64,000 bases of DNA from Thermovenabulum gondwanense (GTDB taxonomy: Bacteria; Bacillota; Thermosediminibacteria; Thermosediminibacterales; Thermosediminibacteraceae): contig NZ_LOHZ01000032.1 of NCBI RefSeq assembly GCF_001601575.1, positions 1 to 64,000 of the forward strand, read 5' to 3'. The notes beneath the pieces were generated by a model. It worked only from the letters and a program-made list of their open reading frames with translations. It had not been told where the DNA came from and searched no databases. Positions 27,966 through 35,868 of this stretch are shown here, piece after piece; within the stretch, counting starts at the first letter, position 1, and each line of letters starts with the position of its first letter. A program made the translations under genes and the position numbers.

Positions 27966-27994
27966 ATTAAAGCGGGGAATCCCCGCTTTTTTAT
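27966..27994 (-). terminator. Hairpin terminator between rpsO and pnp
   Basis: AAAGCGGGG and CCCCGCTTT with a two-base loop, flanked by A/T tracts, overlaps the rpsO stop. Read-through or processing here would set the rpsO to pnp ratio. Confidence 0.8.
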
Positions 27995-28260
27995 TTTCTT
28001 AGATCTAATTTTTCTATTACGGATTTATAACGTTCAAAATCTTTTTCTTTTAAATAATTAAGAAGGGCTCTCCTCTTACCTACCATCTTTAAAAGTCCCC
28101 GACGAGAGTGATGATCCTTTTTGTGAACCTTAAGGTGCTCGGTTAACTGATTTATTCTTTCGGTAAGAAGAGCAATCTGTACTTCCGGAGATCCCGTATC
28201 ATTTTCATGTACTTTAAATTTACTTATCAATTCCTGCTTTAATTCCTTTGTTAATGCCAT
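27991..28260 (-). CDS. rpsO: 30S ribosomal protein S15
   Basis: This 89-residue S15 contains [20 protein letters not shown] (about 17-36), [20 protein letters not shown] (about 39-58) with the 16S-binding His/Asp residues, and the terminal [12 protein letters not shown]. It binds the three-way junction of the 16S central domain. It has its own sigma-A promoter inside the end of ribF and a structured leader resembling Firmicute S15 autoregulatory RNAs. Confidence 0.98.
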   Translation of the reverse strand: MALTKELKQELISKFKVHENDTGSPEVQIALLTERINQLTEHLKVHKKDHHSRRGLLKMVGKRRALLNYLKEKDFERYKSVIEKLDLRK

Positions 28261-28351
28261 TTTTTCACCTCCTAACTTCTCTTAATCCCCATTGCCCAGT
28301 AACCTACCGGAGGTAATGGGTTACCGCGCAAGGGTTCATAAATATTTTCCA
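28261..28351 (-). ncRNA. Candidate S15-responsive rpsO leader
   Basis: Between the mapped -10 box and the rpsO binding site the minus strand reads CCCTTGCGCGGTAACCC, then TTACCTCCGGTAGGTTACTG and GGGCAATGGGGATT. GGTAACC, GGTTACT and the GGG/CCC blocks can pair in alternative ways. The layout is that of leaders through which S15 represses its own translation in Bacillus relatives. The assignment rests on position and recalled sequence pattern, not on a covariance search. Confidence 0.55.
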
Positions 28352-28357
28352 AAAGGT

Positions 28358-28386
28358 ATTATAACATATGTTATCCCTTTATACAA
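28358..28386 (-). promoter_or_regulatory. Sigma-A promoter of rpsO-pnp
   Basis: TTGTAT (28381-28386), 17 bases, TATAAT (28358-28363). It overlaps the 3' end of ribF. The same pair of boxes with the same spacing precedes rimP. Confidence 0.7.
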
Positions 28387-29345
28387 GAAATTCTGGAAAA
28401 AGATGCTCCTCTCAAAATTTCCTTTGCGGTAGTTATATCATTTTTAATTTGTTCGGCTAAGGCATTGGGACTCTCAAACTTTTTTTCATCCCTTATTTTT
28501 TTTATAAAAAACACCTCTACCTGTTCTCCATATATTAATTTCGTAAAATCAAATATGTGGACTTCCAAAATAGGGTTTTTAATTTTTCCATCCATGAAAG
28601 TTGGGTTTATTCCTATATTAGCTATCCCTTCATATATTTTATCGTTATTAATTTTTATATATACGGAATATACACCAAAAGATGGCAATACAATTCCTTC
28701 AGGAATTTCTATATTGGCGGTGGGAAAACCAAGCTTTCTACCCAAAGATTTTCCCTTAATTACTCTTCCTTCAATACTGAAAGGACGGCCTAAGAGCATC
28801 TGAGCCTTTTCCATATCACCTTCTTTAATATACAATCTTATTTTTGAGCTGCTAACTATCTCTCCTTCTTTTTTTACCGGAGGTATAACAATGGTTTCAA
28901 AGCCCTTTTCCTTTCCAATACAAGATAATTTTTCCACATTTCCCTGACCGTTATATCCAAATGTAAAATTATAACCAACTACAATTAATTTTGCCTTCAT
29001 TTTTTCAAGGAGTATTTCTTCAACAAATTCTTCCCAATTCAGTCGCGATAATTCATAAGTAAAAGGAGCGATAACTAATAAACTAATTCCCATGCTCTTA
29101 ATAATAGAAATTTTCTTATTTAGTGTATCAATTAATGAAAAATCTTTTTCAGGAAATAAAATTTTAGAAGGATGGGGATCAAAGGTAAGTATTGTGGAAA
29201 CGAGATTCCTTTTTCTTGATTCTTCTTTTAAAACGGTTATAAGCCTCCTGTGTCCTAAATGAACCCCGTCAAAATTTCCCAGCCCTACAGCAGTATTTTT
29301 TTCTGTTGTAAAATTTTCTATATCCAAATATGTTTTCATTATCAT
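28371..29345 (-). CDS. ribF: Bifunctional riboflavin kinase/FAD synthetase
   Basis: This protein of about 324 residues converts riboflavin to FMN and FMN to FAD. The N-terminal nucleotidyltransferase domain shows VGLGNFDGVHLGHRRLI (about residues 20-36) and a FDPHPSKIL motif. The C-terminal kinase domain shows GKSLGRKLGFPTANIEIPEG (about 200-219), GVYSVYI and ANIGINPTF. ATG 29343-29345 is the chosen start (AGGG six bases upstream, in the truB tail); ATG 29337-29339 is possible. No FMN riboswitch is visible. The order truB-ribF-rpsO is standard. Confidence 0.95.
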   Translation of the reverse strand: MIMKTYLDIENFTTEKNTAVGLGNFDGVHLGHRRLITVLKEESRKRNLVSTILTFDPHPSKILFPEKDFSLIDTLNKKISIIKSMGISLLVIAPFTYELSRLNWEEFVEEILLEKMKAKLIVVGYNFTFGYNGQGNVEKLSCIGKEKGFETIVIPPVKKEGEIVSSSKIRLYIKEGDMEKAQMLLGRPFSIEGRVIKGKSLGRKLGFPTANIEIPEGIVLPSFGVYSVYIKINNDKIYEGIANIGINPTFMDGKIKNPILEVHIFDFTKLIYGEQVEVFFIKKIRDEKKFESPNALAEQIKNDITTAKEILRGASFSRISCIKG

Positions 29346-29353
29346 CTCGACCC

Positions 29354-30250
29354 TCAAATAAAAATTTTATGGAACCTTATAATTTTTCCACCTGAATCTA
29401 ATTTGCCTATGCCAAAAAAAACATTATTTTTATCATATAGCATATAATAATCTTCATTATATACTCTAAAATCCTCTGATAATTTGTCTAAAGGTATAAA
29501 ATTTCTTTTTATTATCTGTTCTTTTTCATAAGGAATATTAACTTTTTTCATTATGCTATTGAGCATTTTATCCACAGGTAAAAGAAATCGATTTATTTCA
29601 TTTGTTCTGTAATATTTTTCAATTTCTTCAAAAGTTACCGATTTTTCGATGGTAAATGGACCGGATCTTGTTCTAATAAGTAATGACATATGTGCACCGC
29701 ATCCTAAATCTTTTCCAATATCTTCACATAGAGCCCTAATATAAGTACCCTTGGAACAGTGTATTTTGATCCTTGCTATTGGATTTTTAAAATCAAGTAT
29801 TTTAATAGTGTGTATACATATTTTTCTTGGCTTTCTTTCAATTTCCATTCCCTTTCGAGCGTATTCATAAAGCTTTATGCCCCTTACTTTAACAGCTGAA
29901 TACATCGGAGGAATTTGTTCTATCTCCCCAATATATTTTGAAATAACATCTCTAAAATCTTCAAAGGTGATTTTGGAAGGATCTTTTTCGTCAATTAAAT
30001 TCCCAAAGTTATCTCCCGTATCATAAGTTTTACCCAGGGTGATTTCTGCTATATACTCTTTATCGCAGTTTTCAAAGTATTCAATTGTTCTGGTAGCCTT
30101 CCCGATAAATATTGGAATTACCCCGCAAGCACCGGGGTCCAACGTTCCACCATGGCCTATGCGTTTAATGAAAAAAACCTTTCTTAAATAAGATACTGCA
30201 TCGTGGGAAGTAATCCCCGGTGGTTTTATTAAATTAATAATTCCCTCCAT
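29354..30250 (-). CDS. truB: tRNA pseudouridine synthase B
   Basis: This 298-residue enzyme makes pseudouridine 55 in the T-loop of tRNAs. It shows the opening IINLIKPPGITSHDAVSYLR, the catalytic-aspartate motif GHGGTLDPGACGVIPIFIG (about residues 33-51), YIAEITLGKTYDTGD and CSKGTYIRALCEDIG (about 164-178). A C-terminal PUA-like segment follows. It overlaps nrnA by 17 bases, so the two are translationally coupled. Confidence 0.96.
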   Translation of the reverse strand: MEGIINLIKPPGITSHDAVSYLRKVFFIKRIGHGGTLDPGACGVIPIFIGKATRTIEYFENCDKEYIAEITLGKTYDTGDNFGNLIDEKDPSKITFEDFRDVISKYIGEIEQIPPMYSAVKVRGIKLYEYARKGMEIERKPRKICIHTIKILDFKNPIARIKIHCSKGTYIRALCEDIGKDLGCGAHMSLLIRTRSGPFTIEKSVTFEEIEKYYRTNEINRFLLPVDKMLNSIMKKVNIPYEKEQIIKRNFIPLDKLSEDFRVYNEDYYMLYDKNNVFFGIGKLDSGGKIIRFHKIFI

Positions 30251-31217
30251 TTTGCCCCTCTTTCATATACTCTTTTATAATACTTAATACCTTCTTTTCT
30301 ACATCTTTCATATTTCCGTCCAACATGCAACCCGCAGCCTTCGCATGGCCTCCCCCGTTCATTTTTTTTGCTATTTCACTAACATCTATCCAACCGTTTG
30401 ACCGCAAGCTAATTTTTATTTTATTATCTTCTCTTTCTTTAAAAAGCAATGCTATTTCTACACCCTCTATACTTCTTGCGTAATCAATCAAACCTTCGGT
30501 ATCTTCTTCTAAGGTATTTGTTTTTTCCAGCATCTCCCGGGTAATGGTTAGCCAGGCAATTTTCCCATCATCAGATATCTTTAATGTATTTAATGTATCC
30601 TTTATAAGTAAAATACTATTAAGGCTGTTTTTCTCAAATACCTCCCAGCTCACCCTATCGGGTTTAACTCCTAATTCCACAAAATCAGCTAAAGCTCTAA
30701 GAGCAGAGGGTGTGGTATTCGAATGTTTTACAGAACCCGTATCTGTAATTATTGCAGTATATAGGCAAAGCGCAATATCATAATTTATTTTGACATTAAT
30801 TTCCTTAACCAAATTATAAACCATTTCCCCCACCGAGGAAGCTGAAGGATCAACGTAATTTAAATCCCCAAATAGCACATGGCTTTTATGGTGATCAATA
30901 TTTATTATAATATCGGCGTAATTTTTTAAGGGATTTTTAAAACCTAACCTTTCGGAATCTGCGGAATCAAGGCAAATAATAACATCCTTTTTTCCTGAAA
31001 GAGCATTTTCGTTTACAATCGATTTTGCATGGGGTAAAAATAAATAACGCTTTGGGACACTATCGTTTAAAATAGGAAATACTTCTTTACCCAAATTATC
31101 TAAAGCCAAAGTAAGTCCCAGCAGTGAACCTATAGCGTCTCCATCGGGGGTTAAATGAGAAGTTATTATAAAACTTTTATTGTTTAATATTGCTTCCTTG
31201 ACGGATATAATATCCAT
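30234..31217 (-). CDS. nrnA: DHH-family oligoribonuclease / PAP phosphatase
   Basis: This 327-residue protein hydrolyses short oligoribonucleotides and 3'-phosphoadenosine 5'-phosphate. The DHH motifs are in order: LTPDGDAIGSLLGL (about residues 22-35), CLDSADSERLG (about 81-91), the DHHKSH box (about 106-111) and DTGSVKHS (about 158-165). The DHHA1 domain ends with MNGGGHAKAAGCML (about 285-298). It sits between rbfA and truB as in most Firmicutes. Confidence 0.95.
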   Translation of the reverse strand: MDIISVKEAILNNKSFIITSHLTPDGDAIGSLLGLTLALDNLGKEVFPILNDSVPKRYLFLPHAKSIVNENALSGKKDVIICLDSADSERLGFKNPLKNYADIIINIDHHKSHVLFGDLNYVDPSASSVGEMVYNLVKEINVKINYDIALCLYTAIITDTGSVKHSNTTPSALRALADFVELGVKPDRVSWEVFEKNSLNSILLIKDTLNTLKISDDGKIAWLTITREMLEKTNTLEEDTEGLIDYARSIEGVEIALLFKEREDNKIKISLRSNGWIDVSEIAKKMNGGGHAKAAGCMLDGNMKDVEKKVLSIIKEYMKEGQNGGNY

Positions 31218-31220
31218 ATT

Positions 31221-31583
31221 TTATTCCTCTTCCTTTGTTTCTTGTGAAATATCTTTTAGCAATTTACTTATATGAATCCCATATTCAATTGATTCATCTA
31301 ATTTAAAAGATAATTCGGGCAAAAACTTGATTCTAATCCTTGATCCCAATTCTTTCCTGATAAACCCTTCAGCTTTTTGTATAGTTGAAATTATTTCTTC
31401 TTTTTCACTGTCATTACCAAATATACTTAAAAATATTTTAGCATGTCTTAAATCCTTTGATACTTCTACTTTGGTTACAGAAATAAGTCCTTGTATTCGG
31501 GGGTCTTTTAGATCATTGTTTATAATTTCACTTACAGCTTTTTTAATTTCTCCTGCTATTCTATCGGTTCTTGAGAATTCCAC
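31221..31583 (-). CDS. rbfA: Ribosome-binding factor A
   Basis: This 120-residue KH-fold protein assists late 30S maturation and 16S 5'-end processing. Typical segments are RIAGEIKKAVSEIINNDLKD (about residues 8-27), ISVTKVEVSKDLRHAKIFLS (about 35-54) and LPELSFKLDESIEYGI (about 88-103). It lies between infB and nrnA and is separated from nrnA by 3 bases. Confidence 0.95.
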   Translation of the reverse strand: MEFSRTDRIAGEIKKAVSEIINNDLKDPRIQGLISVTKVEVSKDLRHAKIFLSIFGNDSEKEEIISTIQKAEGFIRKELGSRIRIKFLPELSFKLDESIEYGIHISKLLKDISQETKEEE

Positions 31584-31624
31584 CTTTTTTCCCCCTTTAT
31601 CTTTCTTTAATATTTAGATTATAA

Positions 31625-33634
31625 TTATTCTACCTTTTTATTTACAAATGCTTCAAGAACATCGTCTTCTTTTATATCATTAAATTTATCTATTGCAATT
31701 CCGCATTCATATCCGCTCGCAACTTCTCTGACGTCATCCTTGAACCTCTTTAATGATGAAATTTTACCTTCATAAATGACCACGCCATTTCTGATAACCC
31801 TTATGTTAGCATTTCGAGTAATTTTACCATCTACTACATAACACCCTGCTACTATACCCACATTAGGTACTTTAAACAGCGCTCTAACCTGTGCATGACC
31901 GATAACTACTTCTTTGTATTCAGGTTCCAATAAACCTTTCATTGCGGATTGTAAATCCTCAATTAGTTCATATATGATTCTATAAGTTCTTATATCTATG
32001 TTTTCCTTTTCAGCCAATTTTCTTGCATTCGAATCGGGTCTTACATTAAATCCAATAACTACGGCATTGGAAGCTGATGCCAACAGGATATCGCTTTCAT
32101 TTATAGCACCAACCCCACCATGTATTATCCTTATTACTACTTGATCATTGGAACATTTTTCAATAGCCTGTTTTAAAGCTTCTAAAGAGCCGTGAACATC
32201 CGCTTTTATAATTATGTTTAATTCTTTTACTTCTCCTTTTTTAATTTTATCAAACAATTTTTCCAGGGATACTTTTGGAGAAGTAATATCCTCTTTTTCT
32301 TTTAATAACTCTTTTTCTTTTTCAGCCATTTCTCTTGCTGTTTTTTCATCTACGACTACTTTTAAAATATCTCCGGCTACAGGTACTTCTTCAAATCCAA
32401 TTACTTCAACTGGAATAGAGGGAGTAGCTTCTTTAACTATCTTTCCACGGGAATCAAACATTGCTCTTACTTTTCCCCAGGTACCTCCTGCCACTATTAT
32501 ATCTCCTACTTTTAATGTTCCCTTTTGAACAATTACTGATGCTACAGGGCCTCGCCCCTTGTCAAGTTTCGCTTCGATAATTACACCTACTGCAGGACTA
32601 TCGTAATCAGCCTTCAACTCCTGCATATCTGCTACGAGCAGAATCATTTCTAAAAGTTGATCTATACCAATACGGTTTCTTGCTGATACATTTACAAAAA
32701 TGGTATCTCCACCCCATTCCTCCGGTATCAAGCCATATTCCGTCAGTTGCTGTTTTACTTTCTCCGGGTTAGCATCAGGTTTATCTATTTTATTTACTGC
32801 CACAATAATTGGCACACCAGCGGCTTTAGCATGGTTTATTGCTTCAATTGTTTGAGGCATTACTCCATCATCAGCAGCAACAACTAAAACCACGATATCT
32901 GTTACGCTTGCTCCTCTTGCTCTAAGTGCCGTAAAAGCTTCATGGCCTGGTGTATCTAAAAAAATAATAATTTTCCCGTCTTTTTCTATTTGCGAAGCAC
33001 CTATGTGCTGGGTGATTCCTCCTGCTTCTTGAGCTGCCACTCTTGTTTCCCTGATAGCATCAAGTAATGTGGTTTTTCCATGATCTACATGTCCCATAAC
33101 TGTTACCACAGGAGGACGAGGTTTTAGGTTTCCTGCAGATTCTTCTTTTATTTTCTTTACCAGCTTTTCCTTTGATTCCTCTTCTTCCTTTTCAGCTTCA
33201 AAACCGAATTCTTTTAAGAGTCTTTTTGCAGATTCAAAATTTATATCAGCATTAATATTTAACATTAAACCAAAATCAATCAATTTTTTTATCAGTTTTA
33301 CCGGTTCAATATTAGTTTTCTGCCCCAATTCTTTAATTGTAATCTTTTCAGGTAAAACTACCTTTTGGGTCTTACTCTTTGCCTGTTCCTCTTTTTTTTC
33401 TACTTCCTTTTTGGGTTCAATTATTTTTAATTCCTTTTCCTCTTCTTTATCTTTTTTATTCTTTTTTGGCTCTTTTTCTTCGTTTATTAAATCTATAATA
33501 AGTTGAGCCATATCATCCTCAAGGCTGCTCATATGATTTTTGACGTCAATGTCTAAATCCTCTAAAATGGTCATTAATTTTTTACTGGGAACTCCTAATT
33601 TTTTTGCAAGTTCATACACCCTTACCTTAGTCAA
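31625..33634 (-). CDS. infB: Translation initiation factor IF-2
   Basis: This 669-residue GTPase delivers initiator tRNA to the 30S subunit. The N-terminus has an IF2-N domain ([18 protein letters not shown]), a short Lys/Glu-rich linker (about residues 55-95) and a second IF2-N-like domain. The G domain shows [15 protein letters not shown] (about 178-192), DTPGHEAF and [13 protein letters not shown], and the C-terminal domains are complete. The linker is short compared with enterobacterial IF-2. It overlaps ylxQ by 8 bases. Confidence 0.97.
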   Translation of the reverse strand: MTKVRVYELAKKLGVPSKKLMTILEDLDIDVKNHMSSLEDDMAQLIIDLINEEKEPKKNKKDKEEEKELKIIEPKKEVEKKEEQAKSKTQKVVLPEKITIKELGQKTNIEPVKLIKKLIDFGLMLNINADINFESAKRLLKEFGFEAEKEEEESKEKLVKKIKEESAGNLKPRPPVVTVMGHVDHGKTTLLDAIRETRVAAQEAGGITQHIGASQIEKDGKIIIFLDTPGHEAFTALRARGASVTDIVVLVVAADDGVMPQTIEAINHAKAAGVPIIVAVNKIDKPDANPEKVKQQLTEYGLIPEEWGGDTIFVNVSARNRIGIDQLLEMILLVADMQELKADYDSPAVGVIIEAKLDKGRGPVASVIVQKGTLKVGDIIVAGGTWGKVRAMFDSRGKIVKEATPSIPVEVIGFEEVPVAGDILKVVVDEKTAREMAEKEKELLKEKEDITSPKVSLEKLFDKIKKGEVKELNIIIKADVHGSLEALKQAIEKCSNDQVVIRIIHGGVGAINESDILLASASNAVVIGFNVRPDSNARKLAEKENIDIRTYRIIYELIEDLQSAMKGLLEPEYKEVVIGHAQVRALFKVPNVGIVAGCYVVDGKITRNANIRVIRNGVVIYEGKISSLKRFKDDVREVASGYECGIAIDKFNDIKEDDVLEAFVNKKVE

Positions 33635-33962
33635 TATTCCCCACCTCCGATTTTAAATGAGCCCCTACGTATTCTATGATTTTTTTGGAAAAATAATAAT
33701 CTTTTATACCCAGTATTTTCCTTTCATCTTTTCCAATAGATTTACCCAAATCGTATGCATTACCAAAAATACAAAACGGAACATTGAACCTTTCACACAT
33801 ATCTTTAAAATAAATTTTTGTTCCTTCCGAGGCGTCCTGTGTAACTATTACTAACTTTATTTTCTTTAAAGGGATTAGTTTTTTCACAAGGCTCCACCCG
33901 GAAACTACTTTTCCTCCTTTTTGAGCAAGGCCAAGGAGAAAATAAATATTACAAGGCTTCAC
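33627..33962 (-). CDS. YlxQ-type L7Ae-family RNA-binding protein
   Basis: This 111-residue protein with an L7Ae/L30e fold shows [20 protein letters not shown] (about residues 9-28) and [18 protein letters not shown] (about 35-52). Such proteins bind kink-turn RNA. The YlxQ subgroup is encoded in nusA-infB operons and its RNA target is not firmly known. It overlaps both the upstream ylxR and the downstream infB gene. Confidence 0.9.
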   Translation of the reverse strand: MKPCNIYFLLGLAQKGGKVVSGWSLVKKLIPLKKIKLVIVTQDASEGTKIYFKDMCERFNVPFCIFGNAYDLGKSIGKDERKILGIKDYYFSKKIIEYVGAHLKSEVGNID

Positions 33963-34224
33963 TTTCTATAACTTCCTCCTTAAGCCTTTCAATAGTATCT
34001 TTATCTATACTACAATCCAAAGCTTTTGAAAGTCTATCTTCCTTTAAAGCTTTATCAAAACATTTGGGATCCCTGCAAAAATATGCCCCTCTTCCGGACT
34101 TTTTACCGGTGAGGTCTATGAAAATACTTCCATCAGGAGCTCTTACAACCCTGATTAATTCTTTTTTTGGTTTCATCTGCTTACAGCCCAAACACATTCT
34201 TTGAGGGATTTTTTTAGGGCTCAA
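33949..34224 (-). CDS. rnpM: YlxR/RnpM RNA-binding protein
   Basis: This 91-residue YlxR-family protein shows KIPQRMCLGCKQMKPKKELI (about residues 4-23), RVVRAPDGSIFIDLTGKKSG and GRGAYFCRDPKCFDKALKED, including the four cysteines. In Bacillus the protein binds the RNase P RNA and modulates its activity. It lies between nusA and ylxQ and overlaps ylxQ by 14 bases. Confidence 0.92.
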   Translation of the reverse strand: MSPKKIPQRMCLGCKQMKPKKELIRVVRAPDGSIFIDLTGKKSGRGAYFCRDPKCFDKALKEDRLSKALDCSIDKDTIERLKEEVIESEAL

Positions 34225-34235
34225 GTTAATCCCCC

Positions 34236-35267
34236 CTAAGATTTATTTTTCGGTTTAATATCAATTTTCCAGCCCGTTAATTTTGCAGCAAGACGAGCAT
34301 TTTGTCCTTCTTTTCCAATTGCAAGGGAAAGCTGATTATCCGGAACAATCACCCTTGCTGTTTTGTTATCTTCATCTATATCTACTTTCAATACTTTTGC
34401 AGGGCTTAAAGCGTTTGATATATATTCAGCAGGATCTTTACTCCATTTTATTATATCTATTTTTTCACCTTTGAGTTCATCCACAATTGTTTGCACTCGG
34501 GTACCTTTTTGACCTACACAAGCTCCTACGGGATCCACATTTTCATCTCGAGAATGAACAGCGATTTTTGTTCTTGATCCTGCTTCCCTGGCAATGCTTT
34601 TTATTTCGACAATTCCTTCATAAATTTCCGGTACTTCTAATTCGAAAAGCCTCTTTATTAATCCCGGATGAGAACGGGATACGGTAATCTGTGGCCCTTT
34701 TGTAGTTTTTTTAACTTCCAAAACATATACTTTTATCCTTTCACCGGTATTATACACTTCATTAGGAATTTGTTCAGTTGGAGGTAAAATAACTTCCGTC
34801 TTCCCCAAATCTATTATAACATTTTTTTTCTCCGTGCGCAGAATAATACCTGTTACCAGGTCCGTTTCTCTGCCTGCAAATTCTTCATAAATTATATTTC
34901 TTTCAGCTTCTTTAATCCTCTGCATGACTACCTGTTTAGCGGTTTGAGCCGCAATTCTGCCAAAATTTTTTGGCTTTACTTCTACTGAAATTATATCTCC
35001 TACCTTTACTAAAGGGTTAATTTTTTTTGCTTCCACAAGGCTAATCTCCAAAAGAGGATTTAAAACATCTTCTTTTACTGTTTTCTGAGAGAATACTTTT
35101 ACTTCGCCAGTTTCTCTATCGATATTGATTTTTACATTCTGAGTCGTCCCGTAATTTTTTTTATATGCTGAAACAAGGGCGGCTTCAATTGCCTCTATGA
35201 GAATTTCTTTATTAATTCCTTTATCTTTTTCAATTTGTTCCAGTGCTTCAAGAAATTCAATATTCAT
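34236..35267 (-). CDS. nusA: Transcription termination/antitermination factor NusA
   Basis: This 343-residue protein lacks the C-terminal repeats of enterobacterial NusA, as usual for Firmicutes. In order: an N-terminal RNA-polymerase-binding domain (NKEILIEAIEAALVSAYKKN), an S1 domain (about residues 130-200, with GIILRTEKKNVIIDLGKTEV) and two KH domains (VGACVGQKGTRVQTIVDEL and LAIGKEGQNARLAAKLTGW). NusA strengthens pausing and intrinsic termination. The operon's own leader contains an intrinsic terminator (35781-35806), a plausible feedback site. Confidence 0.97.
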   Translation of the reverse strand: MNIEFLEALEQIEKDKGINKEILIEAIEAALVSAYKKNYGTTQNVKINIDRETGEVKVFSQKTVKEDVLNPLLEISLVEAKKINPLVKVGDIISVEVKPKNFGRIAAQTAKQVVMQRIKEAERNIIYEEFAGRETDLVTGIILRTEKKNVIIDLGKTEVILPPTEQIPNEVYNTGERIKVYVLEVKKTTKGPQITVSRSHPGLIKRLFELEVPEIYEGIVEIKSIAREAGSRTKIAVHSRDENVDPVGACVGQKGTRVQTIVDELKGEKIDIIKWSKDPAEYISNALSPAKVLKVDIDEDNKTARVIVPDNQLSLAIGKEGQNARLAAKLTGWKIDIKPKNKS

Positions 35268-35269
35268 CT

Positions 35270-35752
35270 TTACCTCTCCTGTTCGTCAAATTTGAAATTG
35301 AATTTAAGTCGAGCAGAGGAAATTTTATCTTTCGGTATACTAAAATTAGTATCCTTTTCTTTTAAAACAATTACTCCATCAATAAAATCAACTAAAATGC
35401 CCGCAAAGGATTTTTTACCAGATATTGGTTCAAAGGTTTTTACTTCTATCTCTTTACCTTTAAATCTTATAAAATCGCTGTCTTTTTTTAGCGGCCGCTC
35501 TACACCTGGAGAAGAAACTTCAAGAATATACCTTTGAGGAATAGGATCATAAATATCCAGCAGTCTGCTAATTTCTTCACTCACCTCCTGACAATCGTCC
35601 AAGGTCACTCCTCCCGGTTTATCGATATAATACCTTAAATACCAATTACCTCCTTCTTTAACAAACTCAATATCCACTAATTCGTAATTTTTCCCCTTTA
35701 ATGCTTCGTCAGCAATATTTTTAGCTTTTTCTAAAATAAGATTTTTCTGCAT
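35270..35752 (-). CDS. rimP: Ribosome maturation factor RimP
   Basis: This 160-residue 30S assembly factor contains YELVDIEFVKEGGNWYLRYY (about residues 19-38), GVTLDDCQEVSEEISRLLD (about 45-63) and the family hallmark YILEVSSPGVERPLKK (about 74-89). It is the first gene of the rimP-nusA-rnpM-ylxQ-infB-rbfA operon. The ATG is preceded by AAGGGTGG. Confidence 0.95.
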   Translation of the reverse strand: MQKNLILEKAKNIADEALKGKNYELVDIEFVKEGGNWYLRYYIDKPGGVTLDDCQEVSEEISRLLDIYDPIPQRYILEVSSPGVERPLKKDSDFIRFKGKEIEVKTFEPISGKKSFAGILVDFIDGVIVLKEKDTNFSIPKDKISSARLKFNFKFDEQER

Positions 35753-35780
35753 AATACCGTACCACCCTTTAAAATAATTT

Positions 35781-35806
35781 AAAAGAGTGGGAGAAAACCC
35801 ACTCTA
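35781..35806 (-). terminator. Intrinsic terminator in the rimP-nusA leader (attenuator candidate)
   Basis: The minus strand reads AGAGTGGG, loop TTTTCT, CCCACTCT, then a T/A-rich tract. It lies downstream of the promoter at 35837-35865 and upstream of rimP. So it can end polC transcripts and also attenuate the nusA operon. Confidence 0.8.
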
Positions 35807-35836
35807 TTACTAATCTTCCAAAATTAATCTCATTTT

Positions 35837-35865
35837 ATTATAGCACATTGAATTTTTTTATACAA
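35837..35865 (-). promoter_or_regulatory. Sigma-A promoter of the rimP-nusA-infB operon
   Basis: TTGTAT (35860-35865), a 17-base spacer and TATAAT (35837-35842). It lies just after the polC stop codon, 85 bases before the rimP start. Confidence 0.7.
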
Positions 35866-35868
35866 TAT

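Noticed and set aside
35753-35775. A T-box-like AAGGGTGGTACGG on the minus strand before rimP
   Set aside because: It departs from the T-box core after GGTAC, there is no stem I or antiterminator, and the GGGTGG serves as the ribosome binding site of rimP.
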